Assembly: GCF_002072215.1 (NCBI RefSeq) | Contig: NZ_JXMW01000003.1 | Location: 186,001-250,000 of the forward strand | Source of the DNA: Methanobrevibacter arboriphilus JCM 13429 = DSM 1125 | Lineage (GTDB): Archaea; Methanobacteriota; Methanobacteria; Methanobacteriales; Methanobacteriaceae | DNA length: 64,000 nt | Direction of reading: 5' to 3' | In this document: positions 10,522 through 19,855 of the stretch, piece by piece | Layout: the number at the start of each line of letters is the position of its first letter | Position numbering within the stretch: position 1 is the first letter of the stretch | Program-made: the position numbers and the translations under genes | The notes under the pieces: generated by a model | Told to the model about the DNA's origin: nothing | Databases searched by the model: none | Seen by the model: only the letters and a program-made list of their open reading frames with translations

Positions 10522-10797
10522 ATGGATGATATTGAGATTTTGAAAAGTACAAAATTAGAACTGGAATTAATGATTCCTGGTGAAAGCCACACTATTTGTA
10601 ATGCTTTGAGAAAAATCCTTATGGAAGATGAGGAAATTGATTATGCTGTTTATGGTATTGATCACCCATTAATAGGTGAACCAATAATAACAATCAAGGC
10701 TAAAAGAACTAAAGACCCTAAGAAATCACTCTTAAGAGCATCTAATAAATTAAAAGAGCAATCTGACGAGTTTAAAAAATTAATAGAATCAGTGTAA
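10522..10797 (+). CDS. rpoL: DNA-directed RNA polymerase subunit L (Rpo11)
   Basis: A 91-residue homologue of eukaryotic Rpb11 and of the bacterial alpha N-terminal domain; it pairs with subunit D during polymerase assembly. Seen are ELMIPGESHTICNALRKIL and the YAVYGIDHPLIGEPIITIKA block, both characteristic. The length is normal. It sits 59 bases behind csl4 on the same strand. Confidence 0.96.
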   Translation: MDDIEILKSTKLELELMIPGESHTICNALRKILMEDEEIDYAVYGIDHPLIGEPIITIKAKRTKDPKKSLLRASNKLKEQSDEFKKLIESV

Positions 10798-10929
10798 ATA
10801 TTTGAAACATAATTATTTAATATTTTTTGTAATGTTGTCTTATTATATTTAGCTATATGTTTCATTATATAGATTTTATACTGTAAAATTATTTTAATAT
10901 CTTATTGATTTTTCGTTAAATTATTAATA

Positions 10930-11047
10930 TTATTAATATTATTAAATATTAAAACTATTAAAATTATTAAAGCTATTAAAATTATTAGAATTATTAATAT
11001 TATTAAATATTAAAACTATTAAAATCATTAAAGCTATAAAATTATTA
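10930..11047. repeat. Two copies of a ~60-bp AT-rich unit
   Basis: A block containing ATTAAATATTAAAACTATTA is present twice in direct orientation, the second starting about 60 bases after the first, with only a few changes (for example CATTAAAGC for TATTAAAGC). The stretch 10798-11181 holds no other feature I can support. Confidence 0.65.
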
Positions 11048-11181
11048 ATTGTTAGTATTAAAATCAATCATGGGTCTGTTCTTTATTCACTATTTTTATT
11101 ATTTTTACTTTTAGTTTTATTTATAATTTTATAAAATCAGCTAAAATAGAAATTTCATATAATTTTATATAATTATTAGTC

Positions 11182-11634
11182 GTGATATCTTTGATTAATT
11201 ACAAAAAACCTTCTATTACAGTGGATATAATTATTTTTAATGAAAAAAACAATGATGATATTAGAATAACCAAAAATAAAGAATTTGTTTTAATTAAAAG
11301 AAAAAATGAACCATTTAAAGATCACTGGGCGATCCCTGGTGGATTTGTTGATTATGGTGAATTAGTAGAAAATGCTGCTTTAAGAGAAGCTAAAGAAGAA
11401 ACTGGAATTGATGTTAAAATTAAAAAACTTTTTGGTGTTTATTCAGATCCTAAAAGAGACCCTCGAGGACATACGATTACTATTGTTTATATAGCTAATG
11501 GGAACTTTAGTAAAATGAAAGCAGATAGTGATGCTTTAGATGCTCAAATAATATCTTTTAATGATATTGAAGATATTAACCTTGCTTTTGACCATAAAAA
11601 GATATTATGTGATGTTTTTAATGGATTGAAATAA
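11182..11634 (+). CDS. Nudix hydrolase (ADP-ribose pyrophosphatase-like)
   Basis: A 150-residue Nudix hydrolase that cleaves nucleoside diphosphates linked to another moiety. The complete Nudix box GX5EX7REUXEEXGU runs from GGFVDYGELVEN to REAKEETGID (about residues 53-75), with the catalytic glutamates present. The PFKDHWAIPGGF lead-in resembles archaeal ADP-ribose pyrophosphatases; the substrate is inferred. GTG at 11182 is the longest start, but CGTGATATC may instead be the ribosome-binding site for TTG at 11191. Confidence 0.88.
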   Translation: MISLINYKKPSITVDIIIFNEKNNDDIRITKNKEFVLIKRKNEPFKDHWAIPGGFVDYGELVENAALREAKEETGIDVKIKKLFGVYSDPKRDPRGHTITIVYIANGNFSKMKADSDALDAQIISFNDIEDINLAFDHKKILCDVFNGLK

Positions 11635-11875
11635 TTTAACATATAAAAATTATATAAAATTTAATGATTAAGTTTTTATAAAATTATGATTATAGAATAA
11701 TAAGAAAATAATATTAATTATAATGTGGAATTATAATCGATTATATATATTATAATTATTTATAATTATTTATTAATTTATATTCATTAATTTATTTATT
11801 AATATTATACTAATATGTTAGTATTATACTAATATGTTAATATTATATTAGTATTATACTATTGGGAGGAATATT

Positions 11876-12190
11876 ATGGAGTTTTGTCCGAAATGTGGAG
11901 CTATGATGCTTCCAAATGGTGATAAATTTCAATGTAAATGTGGTTATACTAAAAGTTTAACTGAAGAAGATGTTAATCAATATGCAGTTAATGAAAAGGT
12001 TGATGCAAAAGAAAATGTCATAATGAAAGGAGAAGATATTAATACACTTCCTACAACCAAAGTAACATGTCCGAAATGTGGCAATGAAAAAGCTTCTTGG
12101 TGGTTACAACAAACTCGTAGTGCTGATGAGGCAGAAACAAGATTTTTAAGATGTTTAAAATGTAAACATACTTGGAGAGAATATGATTAG
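11876..12190 (+). CDS. tfs: Transcription elongation factor TFS
   Basis: A 104-residue TFIIS-like cleavage factor that rescues backtracked archaeal RNA polymerase. It has an N-terminal zinc ribbon (CPKCGAMM and CKCGY) and a C-terminal zinc ribbon ([12 protein letters not shown] and [12 protein letters not shown]). The [11 protein letters not shown] loop carries the acidic pair that activates transcript cleavage. ATG is preceded by a strong GGGAGGAATATT site. TFS commonly lies near PCNA in euryarchaea, as here. Confidence 0.96.
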   Translation: MEFCPKCGAMMLPNGDKFQCKCGYTKSLTEEDVNQYAVNEKVDAKENVIMKGEDINTLPTTKVTCPKCGNEKASWWLQQTRSADEAETRFLRCLKCKHTWREYD

Positions 12191-12541
12191 AGATGATATT
12201 AATCTTTTAATATTCTAAAATTGATTTATATTAGAATTCATTATTTAAAATTTAATATCAATGTATAATGATTAGATTATACTATTCATAGTATCGTAGT
12301 GATTAAATTATGCTATTGTGATTAAATTATATTATTATAAGTGATTAGATTATATATTATATGATTAGATTATATTATTAATATTCCTCACTAAATGATG
12401 GAATATTATATATTCATTTTTTCTGTTTAGATAAGTACATCCTACTGATTTATATATAATAAGTTTTTATATTTAATTAAAAACTAAATAGTATAGACAT
12501 TTAAAACAGTATATACATTTAAAATTTATTGAGGAAATCCA
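12191..12541. other. Intergenic region, AT-rich
   Basis: Several imperfect copies of GATTAAATTATATTAT-like sequence and a short palindrome-rich patch near 12380-12410 are seen. No gene or recognisable RNA was found. Confidence 0.45.
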
Positions 12542-13408
12542 ATGCCTGATTCCAAGAAAAATTCTGACGATGAATCGTTTATCGATAAAATTGTTTCATC
12601 TATTAATAAAATTGATAAAGTTGATTCTGATGAAAAGGCTGATTCTGAAGAAGAATTAGATGAAGAAAAAAAGGATAACGATGAAAAATCAAAAGATAAT
12701 ACTTCTGATAATGACCTTTTTTTAACATCTAAAACAGATGAAATCCTTTCTAATGATTTTAAACGTAAATTTCCTTTTTTAGCTATAATTGGTATGGTGC
12801 TCGGCATAGTTATTGTTTTAGCAGGGATTTTTTTTATTTTAGGCGCTTCTGAAAGAGTTGTTGATAGTGTTGCTTCAGGTGAAACTGGTACCTTAGCTAT
12901 TTTTATAATATTTATAGGAATTATAATCCTCGGAGCTTCAGTTCTTGGAATTTTATCAAAAAAAGGTCCAATTTCAGATGCATTTAATCTTGATGATTTA
13001 AAATTATTAGACGAAGATGATTATGAAGAGGATCATGAATCTAAAGACAACAATAAATCTAATGATAAATCTAACCACAAATTTAACGATAAATCTAAAG
13101 ATAAATCTGATGATAAATCTAAAGATGAGGTTAAAGATTCAAAAAATGAATTAGATGATTTGGAATATACTTCAAATAAAGATTCTAATTTAGATAACTT
13201 TGATAATATAGAGAAATTCAAAGATTTAGATGAAGATGGGAATGAAATTTCTAATGAAAGTATTTCTAATAATGATAATAATTATGAAATCTTAGAGGAT
13301 AATGATGAAACCTTTGAAGATATCTCTGAATCTAAGGATAATAAATTAAAAGAAGATTCTAATGAAGATATTGAAGATATTGGGGAAAATGAGTCTAATG
13401 ATAAATAG
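12542..13408 (+). CDS. Acidic, low-complexity two-helix membrane protein
   Basis: An unrecognised 288-residue protein. Residues 1-78 are Asp/Glu/Lys/Ser-rich. Two hydrophobic segments follow (about 80-105, FLAIIGMVLGIVIVLAGIFF, and 118-140, TLAIFIIFIGIIILGASVLG). The rest is a long acidic tail with repeated DKSxDKS-like units and many Asp/Glu/Asn residues. There is no signal peptide, so both charged arms are probably cytoplasmic with a hairpin in the membrane. It lies between tfs and the PCNA gene on the same strand, but this may be chance. The ribosome-binding site TGAGGAAATCC supports ATG 12542. No function is proposed. Confidence 0.8.
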   Translation: MPDSKKNSDDESFIDKIVSSINKIDKVDSDEKADSEEELDEEKKDNDEKSKDNTSDNDLFLTSKTDEILSNDFKRKFPFLAIIGMVLGIVIVLAGIFFILGASERVVDSVASGETGTLAIFIIFIGIIILGASVLGILSKKGPISDAFNLDDLKLLDEDDYEEDHESKDNNKSNDKSNHKFNDKSKDKSDDKSKDEVKDSKNELDDLEYTSNKDSNLDNFDNIEKFKDLDEDGNEISNESISNNDNNYEILEDNDETFEDISESKDNKLKEDSNEDIEDIGENESNDK

Positions 13409-14000
13409 GAAGTGTGTTCTAGATTTAAATGTATATTATATAAATGTATAATATAAATATACTATAACATAAACTATAATATTATTATAGATTTGAAAGG
13501 ATATTATCTTATAGTTTATATATTTTTTTGTATAATTATTTATAAAATTTATATTTATTTTATAAATATTAGAATCATTTTTAGGATTATCTTTAGGATC
13601 AACTTTATTTTCAATAAATTTCAGGTTTATAAGTTATAATATTCAATATAACATTTAATTCATTTGAATTATAATCCATAAAACTTATAATTTATAAAAC
13701 TTTGAAGTCTTATAAAGTTTAAAAAAATCTTATAAACTTTGAAAATCTTATATATGTATAAATATGATGAAGAACTATCATATATATACATTATATAATG
13801 ATGAATAACATTGAACACTATAGTTATTAATAGATTAGAATAATATTATAAATTATAATGATATTATAAATTATAGTATTATAAATTCAATAATTAATAA
13901 TAATTATTTTAATAAAATAATTCTTTTAATAGAATAATTCTTTTATTAACTAATTTAATGTTATCTAAAATCTTAAAACAGTTAAAGAGATGATTTTAAA
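13409..14000. other. AT-rich intergenic region before the PCNA gene
   Basis: No coding potential was found on either strand. Short repeats such as TTATAAACTTTGAA and ATATATACAT recur. The PCNA start is preceded by AGAGATGATT. Confidence 0.5.
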
Positions 14001-14735
14001 ATGTTTAAAGCTGAATTAAGTAATCCTAATATTTTAAAAACAAGTTTTGATGCTATTTCATCTATTGTTGATGAAGTACAAATTCAAACTGATAGTGAGG
14101 GTATTAGACTGGATGCCCTAGATCGTAGCCACATCACATTCGTTCATTTGGAACTTAAATCAAGTTTATTTGATGAATTTATTTGTGATGAACCAGAAAA
14201 AATCAATATAGATACTGACGAATTCGTTAAAGTTTTAAAACGTTCTAAAAGTGATGATAGAGTAATAATGTCTCTTGATGAAGGAAATTTTATTATAACT
14301 TTTGAAGGGGAAGCTAAAAGAACTTTTAAAATCAGATTAATTGATATTGATCAGGAACCTCCTTCACCTCCTAAATTAGACCATCCTACTCAATTTGAAA
14401 TTCCTTTCGCACTTTTAAAGGATTCTATTGCTGATATTGATATATTTTCAGATAAAATTTCTTTAAAAGTTGATAATGAGTACTTTAGGGCTGGAGCTGA
14501 AGGTGAATTTGGTGATGCTAATATTGAGTATCTTCATGGAGAAAAAATTGAAACAGATGCTAAATCAGTTTTTTCGCTTGAAAAAATTAGAGAAATGCTC
14601 AAAGCAGATAAATTTTCTGATATAGCTGTTATTAAACTTGGAGATGATATGCCTCTAGATCTTAAACTTAAAATGGTTTCTGATGATGGTGAACTCAGCT
14701 TTTTGCTTGCTCCAAGGATAGAAACTGAAGATTAA
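14001..14735 (+). CDS. pcn: DNA polymerase sliding clamp PCNA
   Basis: A 244-residue trimeric sliding clamp that tethers DNA polymerases, FEN1 and ligase to DNA. Seen are the N-terminal [20 protein letters not shown], the second-domain start and the C-terminal SFLLAPRIE, a standard PCNA ending. The length is typical (about 245). The next gene on the strand, Gins51, is also a replisome component, a conserved euryarchaeal arrangement. Confidence 0.97.
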   Translation: MFKAELSNPNILKTSFDAISSIVDEVQIQTDSEGIRLDALDRSHITFVHLELKSSLFDEFICDEPEKINIDTDEFVKVLKRSKSDDRVIMSLDEGNFIITFEGEAKRTFKIRLIDIDQEPPSPPKLDHPTQFEIPFALLKDSIADIDIFSDKISLKVDNEYFRAGAEGEFGDANIEYLHGEKIETDAKSVFSLEKIREMLKADKFSDIAVIKLGDDMPLDLKLKMVSDDGELSFLLAPRIETED

Positions 14736-14949
14736 TCAGTTTCTTATTTAAATTTTAATTTATTTAGTTTTTTACTTATATATATATATAGTTTTTCAAT
14801 GCTAGATCAGTTAATTTTATTTTATATTTAGAATAACAAATGTTTACTTGTAATAAGTGACATTTAAGTATTTCAAGTTCTATATTAATCCTATATTCAT
14901 AAATCAATTAATTTAGATATAATTTCAAGATTTAAATTATGTTAGTTTC

Positions 14950-15030
14950 TTAAGATTAGCTTTTATTAAATCATTGGCTTTTATTAGATTATTAGATTTT
15001 ATTAAGCTATTAGCTTTTATTAAAAATTAA
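14950..15030. repeat. ~20-bp tandem repeat GCTTTTATTAAATTATTA-like
   Basis: About four imperfect units containing GCTTTTATTA or GATTTTATTA lie immediately upstream of the Gins51 start. They are non-coding. They shift the start away from the PCNA gene without breaking the gene order. Confidence 0.6.
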
Positions 15031-15046
15031 TTAGAGATGATTATTT

Positions 15047-16213
15047 TTGGAAGATCAATTTTTTGCTAAATTACGTGAAATTCAAAAGAAAGAACGTGCA
15101 AATAGCTCATTAGCTAGGGTTGGAAATGATTTTTATAAAAGAACTCATAGGTACTTAGATAATATTAGAGATATTGCTGTTAATGATCCTTTTTCAGAAG
15201 AAAGTGATTTATTAAGGAATGCTCAGAGAATAGCTACTGAAATTTGTGAAATTAGAGAACATAAGATAGCTGATGCTGCTGTTATGAATATTCATAGGTC
15301 TTATCATCTTTTTCAAGGAAAGCCTCAATTTGATTTAATAGATACAACTCCTTTGAATATTACTGAAGAAGAAGAAAAACTTTATTTTTCATTTATCGAT
15401 GTTTTAAAGTCACATAGAAGGTCTATATCATTAGATGAACTCACAACTAATGATAATACTTCTAAAGATTCTAATCATTTATCAGATAAAAAATCTTCGG
15501 ATGATTCTATTAATACTAAATCTGATGATATTAACTCTAATGTTAACTCTAATATTGAATCTAATGGTATTGAATCTAATAATAGATCTAATGATAAATT
15601 CATTAATAATAAATTAAAGAATAAAAATAATGATATTAAAAATAATTTAATTGAAAATAATAATGTTAAAAACGATAATGCTAAAAATGATAATGTTCTA
15701 AAAAGGCTTAAAACCATAAAATCTGCGAAAGTTATTGAAGATGAGAAAATTGAAAATATTGAAAAGCAAATTTCTAATTCAAATAGTTTTAATGAAAAAA
15801 ATGAGAATTATGAGTCTTCAAAATCAGTAAAATCAGCTGAAATAGATAAATCAAAAATTTCTAAAGACTTTAACCAAGATAATTTTATTCAGGGCAATAA
15901 AAATATAAAAAAAGGAAGAAAATCTGAATTAGCTAATATTATGGGTAATGAAGAGGATCAGTTTGTTGATTTAGATTCTTTAGTTGTTGATGAGACATTT
16001 AGTTCTGATAATTCTCTTGATCTAAATAAATCAAAATCAACAGTAAATAAAATAGCTAATGTAATGATTCTAATATTTTCTGAGATTAATTCTATTATGG
16101 GAGTAGATAAAAAGATTTATGGTCCTTTTAAACCTCAAGATATTGTTATAATGCCTGATATTAATGCAAAAATCTTAATTAAGAATAAAAAAGGTAGATT
16201 GGTTAAAATTTAG
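15047..16213 (+). CDS. GINS complex subunit Gins51 (Gins15) with an expanded linker
   Basis: A replisome GINS subunit that joins MCM helicase to other fork proteins. The alpha-helical A domain (about 1-125) includes FFAKLREIQKKERANSSLAR and DFYKRTHRYLD. The beta-rich B domain forms the last 55 residues (VMILIFSEINSIMGVDKKIY through NAKILIKNKKGRLVKI), placing it in the A-B order of Gins51. Between them lie roughly 200 residues of Asn/Ser/Lys/Asp-rich low complexity, so the 388-residue protein is about twice the usual size. The start is TTG at 15047, eight bases after GAGATGA; a nearby ATG is out of frame. Confidence 0.85.
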   Translation: MEDQFFAKLREIQKKERANSSLARVGNDFYKRTHRYLDNIRDIAVNDPFSEESDLLRNAQRIATEICEIREHKIADAAVMNIHRSYHLFQGKPQFDLIDTTPLNITEEEEKLYFSFIDVLKSHRRSISLDELTTNDNTSKDSNHLSDKKSSDDSINTKSDDINSNVNSNIESNGIESNNRSNDKFINNKLKNKNNDIKNNLIENNNVKNDNAKNDNVLKRLKTIKSAKVIEDEKIENIEKQISNSNSFNEKNENYESSKSVKSAEIDKSKISKDFNQDNFIQGNKNIKKGRKSELANIMGNEEDQFVDLDSLVVDETFSSDNSLDLNKSKSTVNKIANVMILIFSEINSIMGVDKKIYGPFKPQDIVIMPDINAKILIKNKKGRLVKI

Positions 16214-16258
16214 TTTTATACATTGTTTTCTATATTTTAGCTATAATTAATAGCTGTA

Positions 16259-16287
16259 ATAATGTAAAAGTTTTTCATTTACATTAT
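16259..16287 (+). terminator. Perfect 10-bp inverted repeat downstream of Gins51
   Basis: ATAATGTAAA and TTTACATTAT are separated by nine bases, starting 45 bases after the Gins51 stop. The hairpin may end or stabilise the replication transcript. The following sequence has only short T-runs, so termination is a guess. Confidence 0.4.
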
Positions 16288-16609
16288 GAAAATTTCTATT
16301 ATTCCATTAAATTTAAATATAGATTAAAATAATATATTATATTAATATCTATTATTTAAATGAAAAGTTTATTATTAATTTTTTATAAAATTTAAGACCT
16401 ATTTTGGGTTTATTAAGCTTAAATCATTTAGGTTAATGTTTTAGTGATATATTTTTCTTTAAAATTAATATATTGCTTTTTTGACAATTATTTTAAGATA
16501 ATAAATATTCAACGTACTGTTGTTATATTTTTAGATATTTTTATAATATTATTAATTTATGTCATGGAGACATATATTTGCAAATATATTTACAAATAAA
16601 GGTGATTAA

Positions 16610-16888
16610 ATGAAAATTCCTAAAGAAAAAAGAACTTACTGTCCGAAATGTAAAACTCATACTGTTCATGAAGTACTCGTAGCTAAAAAAAGAAAAGCTA
16701 GTGAGTTAAAATGGGGACAAAGGCAATTTAGAAGAGTTACCGCTGGTTATAGGGGATATCCTAGACCTTTACCTGGTGGAAATAAACCAGTTAAAAAATT
16801 AGATTTAAGGTATAAATGTAAAGAGTGTGGCAAATCCCGTGTTGCAACTTCTTTTAGAACTGGTAAACCTGAATTTGTAGCTCAATAA
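16610..16888 (+). CDS. rpl44e: Large-subunit ribosomal protein L44e
   Basis: A 92-residue zinc-ribbon ribosomal protein shared by archaea and eukaryotes. It has [13 protein letters not shown] at the start, the Arg/Gly-rich [20 protein letters not shown] centre, and the second zinc knuckle [11 protein letters not shown]. Length is normal. ATG follows AAAGGTGATTAA. It begins a run of translation genes (S27e, aIF2alpha, Nop10). Confidence 0.97.
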   Translation: MKIPKEKRTYCPKCKTHTVHEVLVAKKRKASELKWGQRQFRRVTAGYRGYPRPLPGGNKPVKKLDLRYKCKECGKSRVATSFRTGKPEFVAQ

Positions 16889-17096
16889 TTTTAGTTAAAC
16901 AAATAATTTATAAATTTTGTTAGTTATTAGTTAAATTATCTGATTATAATTATTTAAATCAGTTAATATTTAGTATTATTACTTAATATTTATATTTATT
17001 ACTTAATATTTACATTTATTATTTAATATTTATATTTATTCATTTTAACTAACATTTAATATTAAATTACATTTTCATAATTATATTGGTGATTAA

Positions 17097-17276
17097 ATGT
17101 CAAATGAAAGAAGAGGAAATTTTTTAAAAGTCAAATGCTTGGACTGTGATAATGAACAAGTAGTATTTGATAGAGCAGCTTCTAATGTCCAATGTATTAT
17201 TTGTGGTAAAACACTTGTAAAACCTCTTGGAGGAAAAGCTAAAATAACTGCTCATATTGATTCAGTATTGAAATAA
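17097..17276 (+). CDS. rps27e: Small-subunit ribosomal protein S27e
   Basis: A 59-residue zinc-finger ribosomal protein found by direct translation. It begins MSNERRGNFLKVKCLDCDNE and continues through a second CIICGKTL pair to KAKITAHIDSVLK. The four cysteines form the S27e zinc site. ATG follows TTGGTGATTAA, the standard ribosome-binding site of this genome. It lies between L44e and aIF2alpha, the conserved archaeal order. Confidence 0.96.
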   Translation: MSNERRGNFLKVKCLDCDNEQVVFDRAASNVQCIICGKTLVKPLGGKAKITAHIDSVLK

Positions 17277-17408
17277 ATATGGGTTTAATTTTTAATTATT
17301 TTTAAGTTTTTTACTAAATTTAATTATTTTACTAGAGAATTTTATTAATTTGAAAATTATTAATTAAAAAGTTCTTTAGTCTGTTTTTATTTATTTTCAG
17401 GTGTTTTA

Positions 17409-18188
17409 ATGGTAAGAAAAAATCAAGAATGGCCAAGTGAAGGAGAATTAATTGTAGCTACTGTTTACAAGGTTCTTGGTTACGGAGCATTTGCTAATCT
17501 AGAAGAATATGAAGGAAAAGAAGCTTTTATTCATATTTCAGAAGTATCTTCTGGTTGGGTTAAAAATATTCGTGATCATGTAAGAGAAAATCAAAAAATT
17601 GTAGCTAGAGTTTTAAGAGTTAATCCTAAAAAAGGTCATGTGGATGCTTCTTTAAAAAGAATAAGAGAAGATCAAAGAACAAAAAAGATTCAACAATGGA
17701 AAGTTGAACAGAAAGCAGAGAAATTTTTAGAATTAGCTGCTAAATCATTAGATAAAAATCTTGATACTGCTTATAAAGAAGTAGGTTATAGGTTAATGGA
17801 CAGTTTTGGTGATATTTATGGTGCTTTTGAAGGTGCTGCTGAAGAAGGCGAATCTGTTCTTATTGAAGAAGGTATTGATGAAGAATGGGCTAAAACAATT
17901 GCGGAGATAGCTAAGAAAAATATTACTCCTCCTGAGGTTCATATAACTGGTTATATCGATATTCAAACTTTTGATGCTAATGGCGTTGATATAATTAAAG
18001 AAGCTCTTTTAGCTGCTGAAGACGACGATGTTGAGGTTCAATGTGTTGGAGCTCCTCGTTATAGAATAACTGTCAAGTCTTCTGATTATATCCAAGCAGA
18101 AAAAGATTTAAAAGCTGCTGCTGATAGAGCTATTGAAATTATTGAAGAATCAAATGGTAATGGAACTTTCTTACGTGAATTAGAGTAA
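17409..18188 (+). CDS. Translation initiation factor aIF2 subunit alpha
   Basis: A 259-residue alpha subunit of the heterotrimer that brings initiator tRNA to the ribosome. It has an N-terminal S1 domain (residues 10-85, [20 protein letters not shown], then [17 protein letters not shown]), a helical middle and a C-terminal alpha-beta domain that contacts the gamma subunit. The eukaryotic regulatory Ser51 loop is present here as an archaeal-type segment. The length is normal. It is followed by Nop10 and a PAC2-like gene, as in many euryarchaea. Confidence 0.96.
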   Translation: MVRKNQEWPSEGELIVATVYKVLGYGAFANLEEYEGKEAFIHISEVSSGWVKNIRDHVRENQKIVARVLRVNPKKGHVDASLKRIREDQRTKKIQQWKVEQKAEKFLELAAKSLDKNLDTAYKEVGYRLMDSFGDIYGAFEGAAEEGESVLIEEGIDEEWAKTIAEIAKKNITPPEVHITGYIDIQTFDANGVDIIKEALLAAEDDDVEVQCVGAPRYRITVKSSDYIQAEKDLKAAADRAIEIIEESNGNGTFLRELE

Positions 18189-18304
18189 TTTAATTTTTAT
18201 TAGATTAACCATTATCTTTAATTATTTTTTATTTAATATGATTTATTAGCTATTATTCATTTTTAAATATAAAATTAATATGCTATTTTATTCAAGTGAC
18301 TTAA

Positions 18305-18472
18305 ATGAAGATGAAGATGCATAAATGTAATTCTTGTAATGTATACACGATTAAAGATGTTTGTCCTAGCTGTGATGGGGATTTAAATGTTATATATCCT
18401 CCAAAATATTCTATTGAGGATAAATATGGTAAATATCGTCGAAAATTAAAAGAAGAAGCGTTTGATAAATAA
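18305..18472 (+). CDS. nop10: H/ACA RNP protein Nop10
   Basis: A 55-residue protein found by direct translation, a core partner of Cbf5, Gar1 and L7Ae in RNA-guided pseudouridylation. It starts MKMKMHKCNSC, has a second CPSC pair closing a zinc ribbon, and contains the diagnostic PPKYSIEDKYGKYRRKLK segment. In-frame ATGs at 18311 and 18317 are possible; GTGAC just upstream favours one of the first two. It lies between aIF2alpha and the PAC2-type gene. Confidence 0.95.
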   Translation: MKMKMHKCNSCNVYTIKDVCPSCDGDLNVIYPPKYSIEDKYGKYRRKLKEEAFDK

Positions 18473-18646
18473 CTTGTCATTATTTAAAAATCAAAGATTT
18501 TTTATTTTTATAAAAATTTTTTATTTTTATAATGTTAAATAAGCATTATTAAAGAAGACTTTAATAATATTATATTTATAAATTATATTGAATTTATGAA
18601 ATATATCGGATTTTATAAGGTATATTGAATTTATAAGGTGATTTCT

Positions 18647-19417
18647 ATGAAAAATACTGAAATCAATATTTTGGAAGATGTTGAATTAAATAATCCTATT
18701 TTTATTGAAGCTCTTCCAGGAATTGGTCATGTTGGTAAATTAGCTGCCGATCATATTATTGATGAATTAGGAGCTACTAAATTTGCAGAACTATATTCTT
18801 ATCATTTTCCTCCTCAAGTTTTTGTAGATGAAGACGGACTCATTGAAAATATGGTGAATGAATTTTACTATTTAAAATCTCTAGGAGAAGATAAAAGAGA
18901 CTATATAATTTTAGTGGGTAATAGTCAGGCTTTATCTCCAGAAGGACAATATGATTTGTCTGGGTTTATATTAGATTTTATTGAAGATTTTGGAGTTAAA
19001 GAAATGTATACCCTTGGTGGATTAGCTATTGGGCATCCTATTGAAGAATCTCGTGTATTTGGTGCTGCTACTGATCTTGAAATCATTGAAACATTGAGAG
19101 AGTTAGATATTGAAATAAGATCTGCCGATGGTGGAATTGTAGGGGCTTCTGGATTACTCCTTGGATTAGGAAAACTTAGAAATATTCGGGGTGCTTGTTT
19201 GATGGGTGAAACACCTGGCTATTTCATTGATGCTGAAGCTGCAGAAGCTATTTTAGGAAAATTAGCTAATCTTCTTAATATAGAAATTAATACTGATAAA
19301 CTTGATGAAAGAGCTGAAGAAACAAGGAAAATGATATCTAAAGCTCAAAAAATGGAACAAGAAATAGTTAATAGGTCTATGGGTGCTGGAGAAGACGATT
19401 TAAGATATATTGGTTAA
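18647..19417 (+). CDS. PAC2-family proteasome-assembly-chaperone-like ATP-grasp-free protein
   Basis: A protein of about 256 residues of the archaeal PAC2 (COG2047) family. Members resemble eukaryotic proteasome assembly chaperones, though their archaeal role is uncertain. Diagnostic segments are [18 protein letters not shown] at the start, [13 protein letters not shown] in the middle, and [30 protein letters not shown] at 18638 is part of the AAGGTGAT ribosome-binding site, so ATG 18647 is preferred. Its place behind Nop10 is conserved in archaea, suggesting a role with ribosome or proteasome maturation. Confidence 0.88.
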   Translation: MKNTEINILEDVELNNPIFIEALPGIGHVGKLAADHIIDELGATKFAELYSYHFPPQVFVDEDGLIENMVNEFYYLKSLGEDKRDYIILVGNSQALSPEGQYDLSGFILDFIEDFGVKEMYTLGGLAIGHPIEESRVFGAATDLEIIETLRELDIEIRSADGGIVGASGLLLGLGKLRNIRGACLMGETPGYFIDAEAAEAILGKLANLLNIEINTDKLDERAEETRKMISKAQKMEQEIVNRSMGAGEDDLRYIG

Positions 19418-19763
19418 TTAAAATATATACTTACACTTATTTTTAGTACTTTCTTTTTTTCTTTTAATTATTATTATCTTGTTTCTTTCTTTTAATTGCT
19501 GTGCTGTTTTTTTTTAACTAACTCCTATTCTTAAACAATTTTTATTTTTATCTATTTTTATGACTTAATTCGGATTTTTAGTTTGATATTTTAAGTGTTG
19601 TATAACTTTATAAAATTTACTAAAAATATAAATAGTTGAATAAAAATAGATATTAATGTTATATTATAGGATAAAGTTATATATTTATAAATTACTAATA
19701 ATTGTATGATTTCTAATCAACATCGTGATTTTAGTAATGTGTAATTTTATTATTTATACAGTA

Positions 19764-19832
19764 AGGTGATGAGGTTCCACCTATAACTGCCATTTTTTTT
19801 AAAAAAATCTGGATGATGACTTCTACTATCAA
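19764..19832 (+). promoter_or_regulatory. Fluoride riboswitch (crcB motif)
   Basis: The 5' part GGTGATGAGGTTCCACC (19765-19781) forms GGTG/CACC. It is followed by TATAACTGCCA, an A/T-rich hairpin closed by CCA/TGG, and ATGATGACTTCTAC. GAGGTT (19771-19776) can pair with GACTTC, including wobble pairs. The order, the GATGAGG and AACTGCC blocks and the terminal TGATG-xCTTCTACT match the fluoride riboswitch consensus as I remember it. The antiporter start lies about 24 bases downstream, after AGAGGG. Control in archaea could act on the ribosome-binding site or on a U-rich stretch (ATGTTTTTAG). Confidence 0.88.
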
Positions 19833-19855
19833 TAAAATGTTTTTAGAGGGTTATT

